This document shows, piece after piece, positions 53,174 through 61,553 of a DNA stretch of 64,000 nt. The notes beneath the pieces were generated by a model. That model ran no database searches, was not told where the DNA came from, and saw only the letters and a list, made by a program, of their open reading frames with translations. Position numbers and translations under genes: made by a program. Numbering within the stretch: the first letter of the stretch is position 1; the number at the start of each line of letters is the position of its first letter. Source of the DNA: Nitrospira sp. (GTDB lineage Bacteria; Nitrospirota; Nitrospiria; Nitrospirales; Nitrospiraceae); NCBI GenBank assembly GCA_018242725.1, contig JAFEBI010000011.1:372001-436000 (forward strand). The letters run 5' to 3'.

Positions 53174-54154
53174 TTATGAGGCAGCGCAGCGGCGCAGACG
53201 GTCCATGATCGCCACTCCCAACCCTTCTTCCTGACAAGATTCCACATAGATCCGATCCAGACCTTGGGTGTCCAGCCGTCGGAGCGCTGCAAAGAGGTGG
53301 CGTGCGGCTTCCCGAAGGTCGCCGGTCGTCGAGAGCACTTCAATCGATGCGAAGCGCCCGTCCATCGCACTGGACGGGGAAAAGATTAACAATCCCGCCC
53401 GTTCGTTTTTCGTCAGTATTGGTCTTGCCTTGACGGTGGTCATGATGGTGACGGGGGTTTGTGTTGCGTAATGGCGAGCCAATTGCCCTGGGGCGGTCGG
53501 CTGATCGACTATGGAAGATGATCGGCGAAGTGGACCGATCACGGCGCTGAGCTGCTCGATGGTGATACTCCCAGGCCGCAACAATTCAGCCTGAGGGCCT
53601 ACCAGTGAGACGATGGTCGATTCGACGCCGACGGAGCAGGGGCCTCCATCGAGGATGAGATCGATCGTACGGCCAAGCCCATCTGACACATGTTGCGCCG
53701 TTGTCGGACTGACGTAACCAAAGGGATTGGCGCTGGGTGCGGCAATCGGAGTTCCTGCCTCTCGAATGAGGGCTTGCGCCACCGGATGGCTCGGCATTCT
53801 GACGGCGACGGTGTTCAGGCCGGCAGTGACGAGATCTGGAATGGCCGGCTGTTTCGGCAAGACCAGCGTGAGTGGGCCTGGCCAAAACTGATCGATGAGT
53901 AGCCTGGCTGTTGCAGTGAGGACGCTCACTACGTTGTTCAGCTGGATTCGGTCGGTAATATGGACGATGAGCGGATCGAATTGCGGCCGTTGTTTGGCTT
54001 CAAACACCTTCGCCGCTGCGTCGGAGTTCAACGCGTCACAGCCGAGTCCATAGACCGTTTCTGTTGGAAAGGCCACGAGCCCGCCCAGCCTAATGGTTTC
54101 GCCGGCCAGGCGAATGGATTCTGGATCTGAGGCTGGGAGGATTTGAGCGTTCAC
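53174..54154 (-). CDS. tsaC: L-threonylcarbamoyladenylate synthase (Sua5 type)
   Basis: Makes the threonylcarbamoyl-AMP used to modify A37 of ANN-decoding tRNAs. The YrdC domain has GLVAFPTETVYGLGCDALNS, PLIVHI, PGPLTLVLPK and PIAAPSANPFGYVSPT. The 326-residue length includes the C-terminal Sua5 domain (SIVDQPTAPGQLARHYATQT is the linker), so it is the long form; the symbol could be written sua5. It lies convergent to the gene at 52745. Confidence 0.93.
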   Translation of the reverse strand: MNAQILPASDPESIRLAGETIRLGGLVAFPTETVYGLGCDALNSDAAAKVFEAKQRPQFDPLIVHITDRIQLNNVVSVLTATARLLIDQFWPGPLTLVLPKQPAIPDLVTAGLNTVAVRMPSHPVAQALIREAGTPIAAPSANPFGYVSPTTAQHVSDGLGRTIDLILDGGPCSVGVESTIVSLVGPQAELLRPGSITIEQLSAVIGPLRRSSSIVDQPTAPGQLARHYATQTPVTIMTTVKARPILTKNERAGLLIFSPSSAMDGRFASIEVLSTTGDLREAARHLFAALRRLDTQGLDRIYVESCQEEGLGVAIMDRLRRCAAS

Positions 54155-54199
54155 CGGATTGATGATGGTGTTGAACGAGGGTTTGTTCTTGCCGACCGG

Positions 54200-54721
54200 C
54201 TATTCTTTGACGGTCATGGTCATTTTGATTGGATCGAGAGGGTTGTCATGTTCGTCGCGCGGCGCGGCGACGATCTTGTCGACCACGTCGATCCCACGGA
54301 AGACCTCTCCAAACACGGTATAGCGACGGTCCAATCCGCTGTTGTCTCCCACACAGATGAAAAATTGTGAGCCGTTGTCATTGAAGTCGCGTGTGCTGTT
54401 GCTCTCGCGCGGCATCTTGGCCATGGAGAGTGCACCCCGCTTGTGGGGATAATCGTTGGGTTCAGGGGAAAGAAAGTATCCGGGTCCACCGGTTCCGTGG
54501 AGCATACGATCCGGATGCTTGCTCAAGGGATCACCGCCTTGGATCAGAAAGCCTGGCACCACTCGGTGGAATGACGTGCCGTCGTAGAATCCCATCTTGA
54601 CCAGGTTGATGAGGTTCTCCACGTGTCGCGGCGCGGCATCAGGGTACAGACGGACCTTGATCTCGCCCAGCTTGGTGGTAATAGTGATCCGAGGATCCTT
54701 TTTCTGAAACTGCAACGTCAT
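54200..54721 (-). CDS. ppiB: Cyclophilin-type peptidyl-prolyl isomerase
   Basis: A 173-residue cyclophilin. Active-site segments are FYDGTSFHRVVPGFLIQGGD, with the catalytic Arg in FHRV, and NGSQFFICVGDNSGLDRRYT. With no signal peptide it is probably cytoplasmic, like PpiB. It catalyses proline isomerisation during folding. It lies 45 bp upstream of tsaC on the same strand. Confidence 0.93.
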   Translation of the reverse strand: MTLQFQKKDPRITITTKLGEIKVRLYPDAAPRHVENLINLVKMGFYDGTSFHRVVPGFLIQGGDPLSKHPDRMLHGTGGPGYFLSPEPNDYPHKRGALSMAKMPRESNSTRDFNDNGSQFFICVGDNSGLDRRYTVFGEVFRGIDVVDKIVAAPRDEHDNPLDPIKMTMTVKE

Positions 54722-54808
54722 GGTGCTGACTCTAACAAGGCCATCCTCTTGATGACAAGGACTACCGATAGTGGTCGGTCCTGTGTGTCCTTTCTCAACG
54801 CTCGGCTC

Positions 54809-56125
54809 TTAGCACTCAGCACTATTTCCTTTGAGCCGTTCTTCCGGATTGATGCGGAGCCACATGAATCCGCCGAGCAGTGCCATGAACGCTGCCAAGC
54901 CGAGCGACGCGGGCCATCCCCACTGTTGCGCGATCCATGGCGTGAGGGTCGGGGAGATTGCCCCACCGAGATTAGCCCCCATGTTCATCAACCCGGACAG
55001 ACTCCCGGCATGGGCTGGAGACAAGTCGCTGATGGAGGACCAATAAGCGCCGATCGTGAAATAGAGCCATCCGGCTCCTAATGAGAGACAGGTAATGGCG
55101 AGATAGGGTGATTCAACCAAGGCGCCAATGGCGATGGACAGAGCGGCCAGACCCATACCAGCCATGCCGACGATCCGGCGCCCTCGTGTGACGCCATGTC
55201 GGGCCGCCAGTCGATCCGTGATCCATCCGCCGAGGGGGCAGGAGAGGAGGATGGCGAGAAATGGGGCAGCAGCGAAGAGTCCACCACGTAAGACGCTGAA
55301 GCCTCGTTCATTAACGAGGTATAGATAGAACCAGGACATATAGACATAGGCGACGTAGCCAAGGCATCCGTAACTCAGCACGAGCCACCAGACTGTGGAG
55401 GTTCGCCGGAGATGACTCCAGGGCATCGAAGTCTTGGGCGTCGGCGTGGGTGCCGTGGCAGTCGGGTCTACGGAAGGAGTGGGCCTGGGGGGACTCGTGG
55501 GGCGGTCAGCGGCAAGCAGCCACCAGATGACGGCCAGACCGAGGCCAAGACCGCTTGAAAGATAAAAGGCTGTCTGCCATCCAAAGTTGACCATGATCCA
55601 GGTGGTGATTGGAGGGGTGATGGCCGCACCGACTCCGATTCCTCCAATAGCAATGCCGATACCAAGTCCCCGTTCGTGGGGAGGGAGCCAGTCCGTGACC
55701 GCTCGGTTAAAGGTCGGCAGCGCTGCTGCTTCTCCAACCCCAAGGAAGAAGCGGATCAAGGCAAGTGCGCCCACGATTCCCAACGGCCCGGCGAGGAACG
55801 ATGTGGCCGCCACAGCCGTCCAGGCAGTAAAGCAAGACCACCAGATGAGGGCGATGGTGAGGACGATGCGCACGCCCCAACGATCGCTCAACCAACCGCC
55901 AGGAATTTGGAAGAAAGCGTACCCCACGACAAACGCGGAGAAAATCCAGCCCATCTCCTGGTCGGTCAGTCCCAGCGCCGGCATCATTTGACGTGCGGTG
56001 ACGGAAATGTTGACCCGATCGATGTACGTGACGACACTGATGGAGAAGAGTAAGCCGAGGATGAGCCAACGCACTGGTGAGGGTGACGATGATTCGGTGC
56101 GAGGAAGAGGGGCCGTGTCGCTCAC
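54809..56125 (-). CDS. Major facilitator superfamily transporter
   Basis: A 438-residue permease with twelve predicted helices. The loop 2-3 signature is GWLSDRWGVRIVLT and its half-repeat is GGWITDRLAARHGVTRGRR. It resembles the anion:cation symporter group (hexuronate/phthalate-like), with FFLGVGEAAALPTFNRAVTD and a Pro-rich cytoplasmic loop (PRPTPSVDPTATAPTPTPKT). It probably imports an organic acid. The start is a GTG. Confidence 0.88.
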   Translation of the reverse strand: MSDTAPLPRTESSSPSPVRWLILGLLFSISVVTYIDRVNISVTARQMMPALGLTDQEMGWIFSAFVVGYAFFQIPGGWLSDRWGVRIVLTIALIWWSCFTAWTAVAATSFLAGPLGIVGALALIRFFLGVGEAAALPTFNRAVTDWLPPHERGLGIGIAIGGIGVGAAITPPITTWIMVNFGWQTAFYLSSGLGLGLAVIWWLLAADRPTSPPRPTPSVDPTATAPTPTPKTSMPWSHLRRTSTVWWLVLSYGCLGYVAYVYMSWFYLYLVNERGFSVLRGGLFAAAPFLAILLSCPLGGWITDRLAARHGVTRGRRIVGMAGMGLAALSIAIGALVESPYLAITCLSLGAGWLYFTIGAYWSSISDLSPAHAGSLSGLMNMGANLGGAISPTLTPWIAQQWGWPASLGLAAFMALLGGFMWLRINPEERLKGNSAEC

Positions 56126-56196
56126 AGCAGTCTTAAGAGCAGGTGTTCAGGGGGGATGGTTCGCACGATTGGTCAGGGGTAGCGGGCTGAATGGAG

Positions 56197-56221
56197 TGCC
56201 GCCTCCTGTGCAGAGGCGGCA
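56197..56221. terminator. Hairpin terminator between MFS and FKBP genes
   Basis: TGCCGCCTC and GAGGCGGCA form a perfect 9-bp stem around a 7-base loop, extendable to 12 bp with one G-U pair. It lies 10 bp after the FKBP stop on the minus strand. The T-rich side (TTCTCGCTGTTATTTT) is on the plus strand, so its direction is ambiguous. Confidence 0.55.
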
Positions 56222-56230
56222 TTCTCGCTG

Positions 56231-56911
56231 TTATTTTGCAGCCACGATCTCGAGTAATTCCACTTCAAATATTAACGTGGACCCTGGCTTGATGGGTGAG
56301 CCAGGCGGGCTTGCATCACCATATGCCAGATTAGACGGACAGATCAGCCGACTCTTGCCACCGACTTTAATCTGTTGAACCCCTTCCGTCCAACACTTGA
56401 TGACTTTGTCGAGCGGAAAAGTAGCCGGCTCTCCACGCTTGATAGAACTGTCGAATACGGTCCCATCGGTGAGGGTGCCGTGATAATGGACCTTGACGGT
56501 ATCGGTTGCCTTCGGAGTTGCGCCGGTTCCAGGCTTAATCGGCGTGATCACAATGCCGGACTCAGTCTTGATGGAGCCCTTTTCCGTCGCTGCTTTGGCG
56601 GTGAATGCGGCTCCAGCTTTTTTTTCACCCTCGGCGACGAGGGCCAAGCGAGCTTGCTGAAGTTGCTGGATTTTTGGTCCGAAGGTTTGGAGGTCGACTT
56701 TTGGCGAGCGCTTGAGCACGCCATCGGTCATCCCATTCTTGACCATGTCCAGTTCAGCTTCGGTCAGAGAGAATGTCCCGATCGATTGGCTGAGAGCCAA
56801 GCCCAAGGCATACAAGGTTTTTTGGTCATCGTTGGCTGGGTCCGATGCTGCCCACAAGGGGGCCGCAAGAAGAAAAAGCCCTGCCGCAATAGTCAGTATA
56901 CGGGTTCGCAT
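56231..56911 (-). CDS. FKBP-type peptidyl-prolyl isomerase, FkpA/Mip-like
   Basis: A 226-residue periplasmic isomerase. It has a signal peptide (LTIAAGLFLLAAPLWA), then an N-terminal dimerisation domain (ALGLALSQSIGTFSLTEAEL) with a long helix, and a C-terminal FKBP domain (VKVHYHGTLTDGTVFDSSIK, NLAYGDASPPGSPIKPGSTL). This layout matches FkpA and Mip, which help fold envelope proteins. Its own weak terminator follows at 56197. Confidence 0.93.
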   Translation of the reverse strand: MRTRILTIAAGLFLLAAPLWAASDPANDDQKTLYALGLALSQSIGTFSLTEAELDMVKNGMTDGVLKRSPKVDLQTFGPKIQQLQQARLALVAEGEKKAGAAFTAKAATEKGSIKTESGIVITPIKPGTGATPKATDTVKVHYHGTLTDGTVFDSSIKRGEPATFPLDKVIKCWTEGVQQIKVGGKSRLICPSNLAYGDASPPGSPIKPGSTLIFEVELLEIVAAK

Positions 56912-57062
56912 AGATTGTCGGGTCCTTTCTTAATAAGAGGCCAAAGAAGCTGGTAAGCATACGACACGCATCGTGGTCCTACAACACATATTTCACAGGG
57001 TAGAGATCGGAGGGTTTGGCTAAAAGTGATGGATTACCCGAGAAAATTCATGATGGCAACAG

Positions 57063-57155
57063 TGGCGGAGAGGGAGGGATTTGAACCCTCGGTAGAGATT
57101 TTGTCCCTACGGCGGTTTAGCAAACCGCTGCCTTCGGCCACTCGGCCACCTCTCC
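57063..57155 (-). tRNA. tRNA-Ser (anticodon GCT)
   Basis: Read on the minus strand: acceptor arm GGAGAGG paired with CCTCTCC, D arm, anticodon arm GCGGT-TTGCTAA-ACCGC with anticodon GCT, a long class II variable arm, T arm GAGGG-TTCAAAT-CCCTC, discriminator G and an encoded CCA at 57063-57065. A degenerate copy of its 5' half lies at 62503-62542 and may mark the far end of an inserted island. Confidence 0.97.
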
Positions 57156-57231
57156 ACGTCTGGCGCTAGGTGTTAGCTAGGAGCCTGTTGCAGTGTCGGA
57201 ATGATCGTAGGCAGAGAACGTAGCACACTCG

Positions 57232-57523
57232 ATGGTATCGACACAACGTCAACAAGAGGACATCTACCAAAATGAAAGGAGCGCATCGTGTAAACATCCA
57301 TCACCTTTCGTATCTTCTCAGCCGCTTCAAGCGGAACGGTCTTCAGCGACAGCGATACTCGTCGCCGCAATCCTTGGAGCACTTCTCTTGGGTGCTTCCG
57401 CCATAGCCTCAACGGACGACTCTCCGTTTTACTTTGATGAATCTGGCCAGGTTCAGCAGCATGGATACTGGACACCGAATAGTCGAATCAAGCCTGGCTT
57501 TGAAACAAGCCGACGATTAACAG
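57232..57523 (+). pseudogene. Secreted-protein gene fragment cut by IS3 remnant
   Basis: The frame has a membrane or signal segment (ATAILVAAILGALLLGASAI) and a short polar part (DDSPFYFDESGQVQQHGYW). It runs directly into the terminal repeat of the IS3 remnant at 57524, so the original C-terminus is lost. The start is unclear, and no homologous family is recognised. Confidence 0.4.
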
Positions 57524-57961
57524 TGATCTTCCCCCGATTGGGTGGACACCGGGTTAGGCGACAGCCGCCCACGCTTCGTACACGGCCGGGGAGTCCTAGC
57601 CGAGGGTCGAGAGGCGGCGTTGCCGATTAGAGAATACCTCAATGTATTCGAAGATGTCCTGGATCGACTCCCTCCGCGTCCTGTACTGCCGCTGGTAGAC
57701 GAGCTCCCGCTTCAGTGTCCCGGAGAAGTTCTCCACACAAGCGTTATCCCAACAGTTCCCTGTACGGCTCATGCTGGGAATGAGGCCGTACTCATCAAGC
57801 AGACGTTGGTAGCTTGTGGCGGCATACTGACTGCCGCGATCTGAATGGTGCAGCAGCCCTGCTGTGGGAGTCCAATTTGCCACGGCCATCGCGTGGGATT
57901 GCTCGGCCAGTTCGATCGTTAACCGCCTTATGCCGGTGTCTGTGAATTCGGGGGAAGATCA
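57524..57961. mobile_element. Internally deleted IS3-family insertion sequence
   Basis: A 438-bp element bounded by inverted repeats TGATCTTCCCCCGA at both ends, with further matching bases (GACACCGG) inside. It keeps only the 3' third of an IS3-type transposase. No target-site duplication is visible, so flanking rearrangement is likely. Confidence 0.75.
57596..57960 (-). pseudogene. IS3-family transposase, C-terminal fragment
   Basis: An rve integrase core without its N-terminal part: HHSDRGSQYAATSYQRLLDE, SMSRTGNCWDNACVENFSGT and RTRRESIQDIFEYIEVF. The DDE residues Asp (in HSDRG) and Glu (in VENF) are present, but the first Asp and the helix-turn-helix are missing. The frame upstream of ATG 57889 stays open to the IS end, so the 5' part was deleted and the protein is inactive. 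Confidence 0.85.
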
Positions 57962-58126
57962 GGCATTTAGTTGAAACACTCTGGAGTAAGAGTCCAACCC
58001 AACAGGACCGACTACGCAACTACGTGCGAGCCTATCAACGCTCAATGAAGTAAGGGTACACGCAGTACTCGCTCTCGGTCCTGTGTCCAATCCTGAGCCG
58101 AGTGATCAGCGGAAATAGCTCACTGG

Positions 58127-58228
58127 TTAGTCCCCCGCTGTCATGAATGCGAACACAATCAGAGCCGCCACAGACAGACCCGCCGCAATTAGGAGCAGAG
58201 GAGGGTCGTTACCGAACATACCAGGCAT
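58127..58228 (-). CDS. Single-helix membrane microprotein (intact copy)
   Basis: A 33-residue product starting MPGMFGNDPP, with one hydrophobic helix (LLLIAAGLSVAALIVFAF) and the tail MTAGD. GAGGTGATC, a nine-base match to the 16S 3' end, sits directly before ATG 58228. Two damaged copies follow at 58676 and 59322, and conservation of the reading sense among copies supports it being a real gene. It resembles small subunits that stabilise membrane complexes, but no partner is known. Confidence 0.7.
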   Translation of the reverse strand: MPGMFGNDPPLLLIAAGLSVAALIVFAFMTAGD

Positions 58229-58276
58229 GGATCACCTCACGATTAGGGATGGTGGAGGAGTCTAGGTTGTGTTGCG

Positions 58277-58558
58277 CTATTCGTTACACTCTGGCACCCG
58301 TCGTATAATCGTCGCATTCTGGTTCTGACGTTCAGTGTCGGTAGGCGAAAAATACGACTCAGGTGGTGGAGCAAAACCAAAAGCTCTGAGATAGCTGTAG
58401 AGATCCGTATAGGTTTTACAGAACTGATCCACAGGCGTTAATCTGTTTGAGATATCAGCATAGCCTTGCTCTCCGGGCTTATCCTTCGACACCAAGAATG
58501 TATGTTTTCCATTTGACGTACTGAGAATTACAGTGACCCAAACGACTTCGGTAAGCAT
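58277..58558 (-). CDS. Small hypothetical protein
   Basis: A 93-residue soluble protein (TVILSTSNGKHTFLVSKDKP, YTDLYSYLRAFGF, TIIRRVPECNE) with plausible composition but no ribosome binding site stronger than AAAGATG. No family is recognised. It sits between microprotein copies 1 and 2 on the same strand. Confidence 0.45.
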   Translation of the reverse strand: MLTEVVWVTVILSTSNGKHTFLVSKDKPGEQGYADISNRLTPVDQFCKTYTDLYSYLRAFGFAPPPESYFSPTDTERQNQNATIIRRVPECNE

Positions 58559-58675
58559 AATACATCTTTTAGTTTCTGAAGTTATCTTTTGAGCATATCG
58601 CTCAACTTAATAGAAATCCTATACGGTATTTCCTCCTTTCCATATTTCAGTGATCCGTGCAACTGTCCAGACCGA

Positions 58676-58738
58676 CTAATTTCTAAGGCCAGCCGCGATC
58701 AAGAGCAGAGGCGGATAATTACCGAACATGCCAGGTAT
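58676..58738 (-). pseudogene. Membrane microprotein, damaged copy 2
   Basis: Aligns with the intact copy from its start (here ATA at 58736-58738 instead of ATG) through MFGNYPPLLLIAAGL, then diverges to RN and a stop. The start codon and the second half of the helix are lost. Confidence 0.65.
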
Positions 58739-58883
58739 GGGAGTGCCTAGTGCTGAGGGTAACGCGTTAATCTACTTTGAGTGATGAGGGAGGTCCACTA
58801 GGAGAATTCCTAGTTCTTGTATGCGGTCATCCCCTAATAGTCGTGAATGGGACAGTCTAGAGTTGTTTTAGAAAGTGCGGTAT
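58676..58883. repeat. Duplicated microprotein-plus-leader unit, copy A
   Basis: Carries microprotein copy 2 and its upstream leader. The leader matches 59425-59561 in blocks, such as TGAGGGTAA, TGAGTGATGAGGGA and AAAGTGC. The paired unit is at 59322-59561. This is a segmental duplication within the island. Confidence 0.6.
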
Positions 58884-58935
58884 TCACGGGCTTTCTCTTC
58901 AGCGACTTCCCAGAGGCAATCTCTCAAGCTCAAAT

Positions 58936-58951
58936 GTGACACGCGTGTCAC
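58936..58951. promoter_or_regulatory. 16-bp perfect palindrome
   Basis: GTGACACGCGTGTCAC is a perfect dyad, the form bound by dimeric regulators. No gene start is close enough to assign it. It lies in a 750-bp stretch (58884-59321) with no supported gene, though 59150-59310 contains what may be a decayed reading frame. Confidence 0.35.
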
Positions 58952-59321
58952 TTCTAAACTGGCTGCCGCCATGTACCGGACTACATTCGGTAGTCGAATT
59001 CACACCATTTCAGTCATTTCCACCCTATCATCTCTCCGAGGAGAGTCTACTCTGTCTCGATCCAACTACCTTGCTCGATGTCCCCGATAATCCCATCCCC
59101 CAAACCCAACTTTAACCAGCTGCTCATGCCGTTGGTGGTCTATATGCAGCCCCAACCACCCTCCATATTCCTGATGCGAGAGAAGAGAATGGTTTTCGTC
59201 AGTTAGCCGACGGTCTTGCTGTCTTGAATCCAGCCATCACTCGTGCTGCAGGGCAGATGATGTCAGAGAAAGAGAATAGCAGAAGCCTTCACCGCTGTCC
59301 AAGCTCACCCTGGGCGTCTAC

Positions 59322-59424
59322 CTAGTTCCCCGCTGTCATGAAGGCAAACACGATCAGACCCGCCACAGCAAGGTCGATAGCGATCAGGAGCAGAGGCAGA
59401 TCATTGCCCGAACATACCTGGCAT
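59322..59424 (-). pseudogene. Membrane microprotein, frameshifted copy 3
   Basis: Starts with ATG 59424 and MPGMF, then one extra base (GGGCAATGATC) shifts the frame to a stop. If corrected it reads DLPLLLIAIDLAVAGLIVF and FMTAGN, close to the intact copy. The 103-base length shows the single-base insertion. Confidence 0.7.
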
Positions 59425-59561
59425 GGAAATACCGAGTGTTGAGGGTAATACGTTAAACTACTCTGAGTGATGAGGGATGTCTACTTGTATGATTGCCAGT
59501 CCTTGGTTCTGCCACCTTATGGCATAAAATGGAACATTCTAGAATTTTTAAAAAAGTGCTC
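59322..59561. repeat. Duplicated microprotein-plus-leader unit, copy B
   Basis: Paired with 58676-58883; see that unit. It includes the frameshifted microprotein copy and the leader ending AAAAAAGTGC. Confidence 0.6.
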
Positions 59562-59637
59562 TGAGATAAACTGGTAGATAGTCAACAAGGAGGCTACTGT
59601 TCCGAGAGTGAGGCAGATAGCAGAAAGATCAAGCATG

Positions 59638-60195
59638 TCAGCTCCTAGGTTTATTGAGCTCTAGTCGAATCCGTTTGAAGTCAAATTCTAGCCAATCAAG
59701 CATGGTCAGAAGTTGAGTTGGAGTTGTGAAACCATAGACCCCAGGCCATTGCTTACCTGGTTTGTCAAACGGATATCGATACAGGATGCTGGGATCAGGA
59801 GTTGAGGTAATGAAAGTTTTAATGTGTGCTTCATCAATATCAGGCCACTGCTGTTTCATCTGAGCAATCAGTTCTGTTTCAGAGCACGGATTGGCAAAGG
59901 GTATCTCCCATGTGAGCACCAGATTTTGAAACGTTTCTCTATATTTCTCAGCTAGCTGTTGAATGTCGTGAGTTGCTGAGAGCTTGCCCGTACTCTTGAG
60001 CAAAGCTCCCTTTAGAAACAGCTCTACTGCATGCGCAGCTAGCATCAGAATCACTGTGGCGTGAGGCCATGTGTAACGCGTGCTATCATTCTTCATCTGA
60101 CGACACAGTACAGCTGATGCAGATAAGTAGGCGTCCGCATAGCTGAAGAATTGGTCGTGAGCTTCTAAATTAATAATATCTGAGAGGGTGAGCAT
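59638..60195 (-). CDS. HEPN-like helical protein
   Basis: A 185-residue soluble protein. The core HATVILMLAAHAVELFLKGA followed by ATHDIQQLAEKYRETF matches the pattern of HEPN-type domains (a hydrophobic ELFLKxxL helix, then H-D-I). No catalytic R-x4-H motif is obvious, so it may be a non-enzymatic member. No paired nucleotidyltransferase is adjacent. It lies in the island at tRNA-Ser, which fits an accessory or defence origin. Confidence 0.6.
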   Translation of the reverse strand: MLTLSDIINLEAHDQFFSYADAYLSASAVLCRQMKNDSTRYTWPHATVILMLAAHAVELFLKGALLKSTGKLSATHDIQQLAEKYRETFQNLVLTWEIPFANPCSETELIAQMKQQWPDIDEAHIKTFITSTPDPSILYRYPFDKPGKQWPGVYGFTTPTQLLTMLDWLEFDFKRIRLELNKPRS

Positions 60196-60639
60196 GGTGT
60201 CTTCAAGGATTTACATGAGGCATTGACCAACGTCAACGTGATTAAATGCCCCTTGGATCAGATTCGAAAAATTAGGTCCATATGATCTTGGTTGGAATGT
60301 CTCTGAACTCTAGCCTTTAAATAGTAGTCTCCTGGAATTCGGAATAGTCTGGAGATTGATAGGAGTCAAGCTTCTGTAGCTCGGAGTACTTCTATTTGGT
60401 GTGACGACTCGATGAAGGGTTGGAGATTCGAGCAGCTGAGTTCAAGAGTCACGTTAGGAGCCTAGGCGAGATCTGGCCGGAAGAGACTACATAGCACCTG
60501 ACAAAATCCATTAGCGGTCTGCCTGCTCTCTTTACCTCACAGAAACAGCTTCAGTAGTTCACGCTTCGTCCCCCCCCCCCCCCACAACAGATCCGATCCA
60601 TTCGCTGTCATCCTATCGCGTGTTGGTTTGAGCTGGATA
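60196..60639. other. Gene-free stretch with C14 homopolymer
   Basis: No supported gene. A run of fourteen C bases spans 60570-60583. The region lies between the HEPN-like gene and the truncated integrase. Confidence 0.5.
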
Positions 60640-60796
60640 CTAGGCAGCCTCCTCCCTGTGTCCGTGATGTAACACCTGAAAGACCTCTGGATAGCGCAGC
60701 TGCTCTAAGCTGTCCTGTAGTAGTTTCATCGATACCCGTTCCCGATGATCATATATCTTCCCATGTATTCTTTGCGCAGCATGGCCAGCTAGGCTT
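60640..60796 (-). pseudogene. Tyrosine recombinase (integrase), C-terminal fragment
   Basis: The minus-strand frame running from the IS5 end reads SLAGHAAQRIHGKIYDHRER, then LLQDSLEQLRYPEVFQVL and a stop. The LAGH...Y pattern is the end of a phage-type integrase catalytic domain, with the nucleophilic Tyr in GKIYDH. Everything upstream is replaced by the IS5 element at 60797, and I did not find the missing part on the other side. It supports an integrative-element origin for the region. Confidence 0.6.
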
Positions 60797-60801
60797 AGGA
60801 C

Positions 60802-61176
60802 TCATTCTTTCAGATAGAAGCTGACGGTTGCAGCCAGGCAGATCGCCGAGAAGAAGGTGTGGGCACACCGATCATACCGCAGGGGAATCCGACGCCAATC
60901 CTTGATCCGGCCAAACACGATCTCAATTTTGTGGCGGTGTTTATAAAGGGTTTTGCTGTAGCGGCACTGTGTCGTTCGGTTCTTGCGGGGCGGAATGCAT
61001 GGTGTGACACCCTGCTTCTTGAGGGCGGCGATGAACCAATCCGTATCATAGCTGCGGTCGGCGATCAGGTGTTTGGCGTTGGAAAGACTGAGGAACAAGC
61101 ATCTCGCACCAGTGTCATCGCTGGGGTGCCCTGCTGTCAGCAACAGATGCACCGGCTTGCCCGTGTCGTCGCACAT
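60802..61176 (-). CDS. IS5-family transposase, second frame (OrfB)
   Basis: The DDE half of the transposase: HLIADRSYDTDWFIAALKKQ, PPRKNRTTQCRYSKTLYKHR, and HKIEIVFGRIKDWRRIPLRY with the catalytic Glu. Upstream of the listed start the frame continues with IGRTKGGLNSKLHA, which overlaps OrfA. It is therefore normally made as a fusion by ribosomal frameshifting at A5G4 (61233-61241). Confidence 0.85.
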   Translation of the reverse strand: MCDDTGKPVHLLLTAGHPSDDTGARCLFLSLSNAKHLIADRSYDTDWFIAALKKQGVTPCIPPRKNRTTQCRYSKTLYKHRHKIEIVFGRIKDWRRIPLRYDRCAHTFFSAICLAATVSFYLKE

Positions 61177-61193
61177 TGCATGGAGTTTCGAAT

Positions 61194-61553
61194 TCAGGCC
61201 GCCTTTCGTGCGGCCAATACAGCGGGGTCCTGCCCCTTTTTCAGCAGACTCGCCGCCGTTCGGTGCGTCTTCAGATGTGTGGCGTCGTGCATCAGACAGT
61301 CTCTGGTCCCGGACTGTCGCGACAACTCGCGGAAGATCTTGTGAAAGATCCCCGCTCGGCTCCAGCGTACAAACCGGTTGTAGAGGGTCTTATGCGGACC
61401 ATAGGCCGTCGGCGCATCCTTCCATTGCAGGCCATACCAGATCACAGAGATAATCCCGCTGACCACCCGCAGGACACCGTGCGACAGGGGGAAATAGGGT
61501 TTGATCCGGTTCCACTGCTGCTGGGTCAACAGAAACACGTCACTCCTGGCCAC
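61194..61553 (-). CDS. IS5-family transposase, first frame (OrfA)
   Basis: A 119-residue N-terminal part: FLLTQQQWNRIKPYFPLSHG, the VIWYGLQWKDAPTAYGPHKT region and MHDATHLKTHRTAASLLKKG. The slippery AAAAAGGGG at 61233-61241 encodes LLKKG, after which a shift joins the OrfB frame. Without the shift it ends ARKAA and a stop. Confidence 0.85.
   Translation of the reverse strand: MARSDVFLLTQQQWNRIKPYFPLSHGVLRVVSGIISVIWYGLQWKDAPTAYGPHKTLYNRFVRWSRAGIFHKIFRELSRQSGTRDCLMHDATHLKTHRTAASLLKKGQDPAVLAARKAA

Noticed and set aside
58127-59424. Tandem similar sequences considered as a CRISPR array
   Set aside because: The units are over 60 bp, irregularly spaced and encode a peptide; no short uniform repeats or cas genes.
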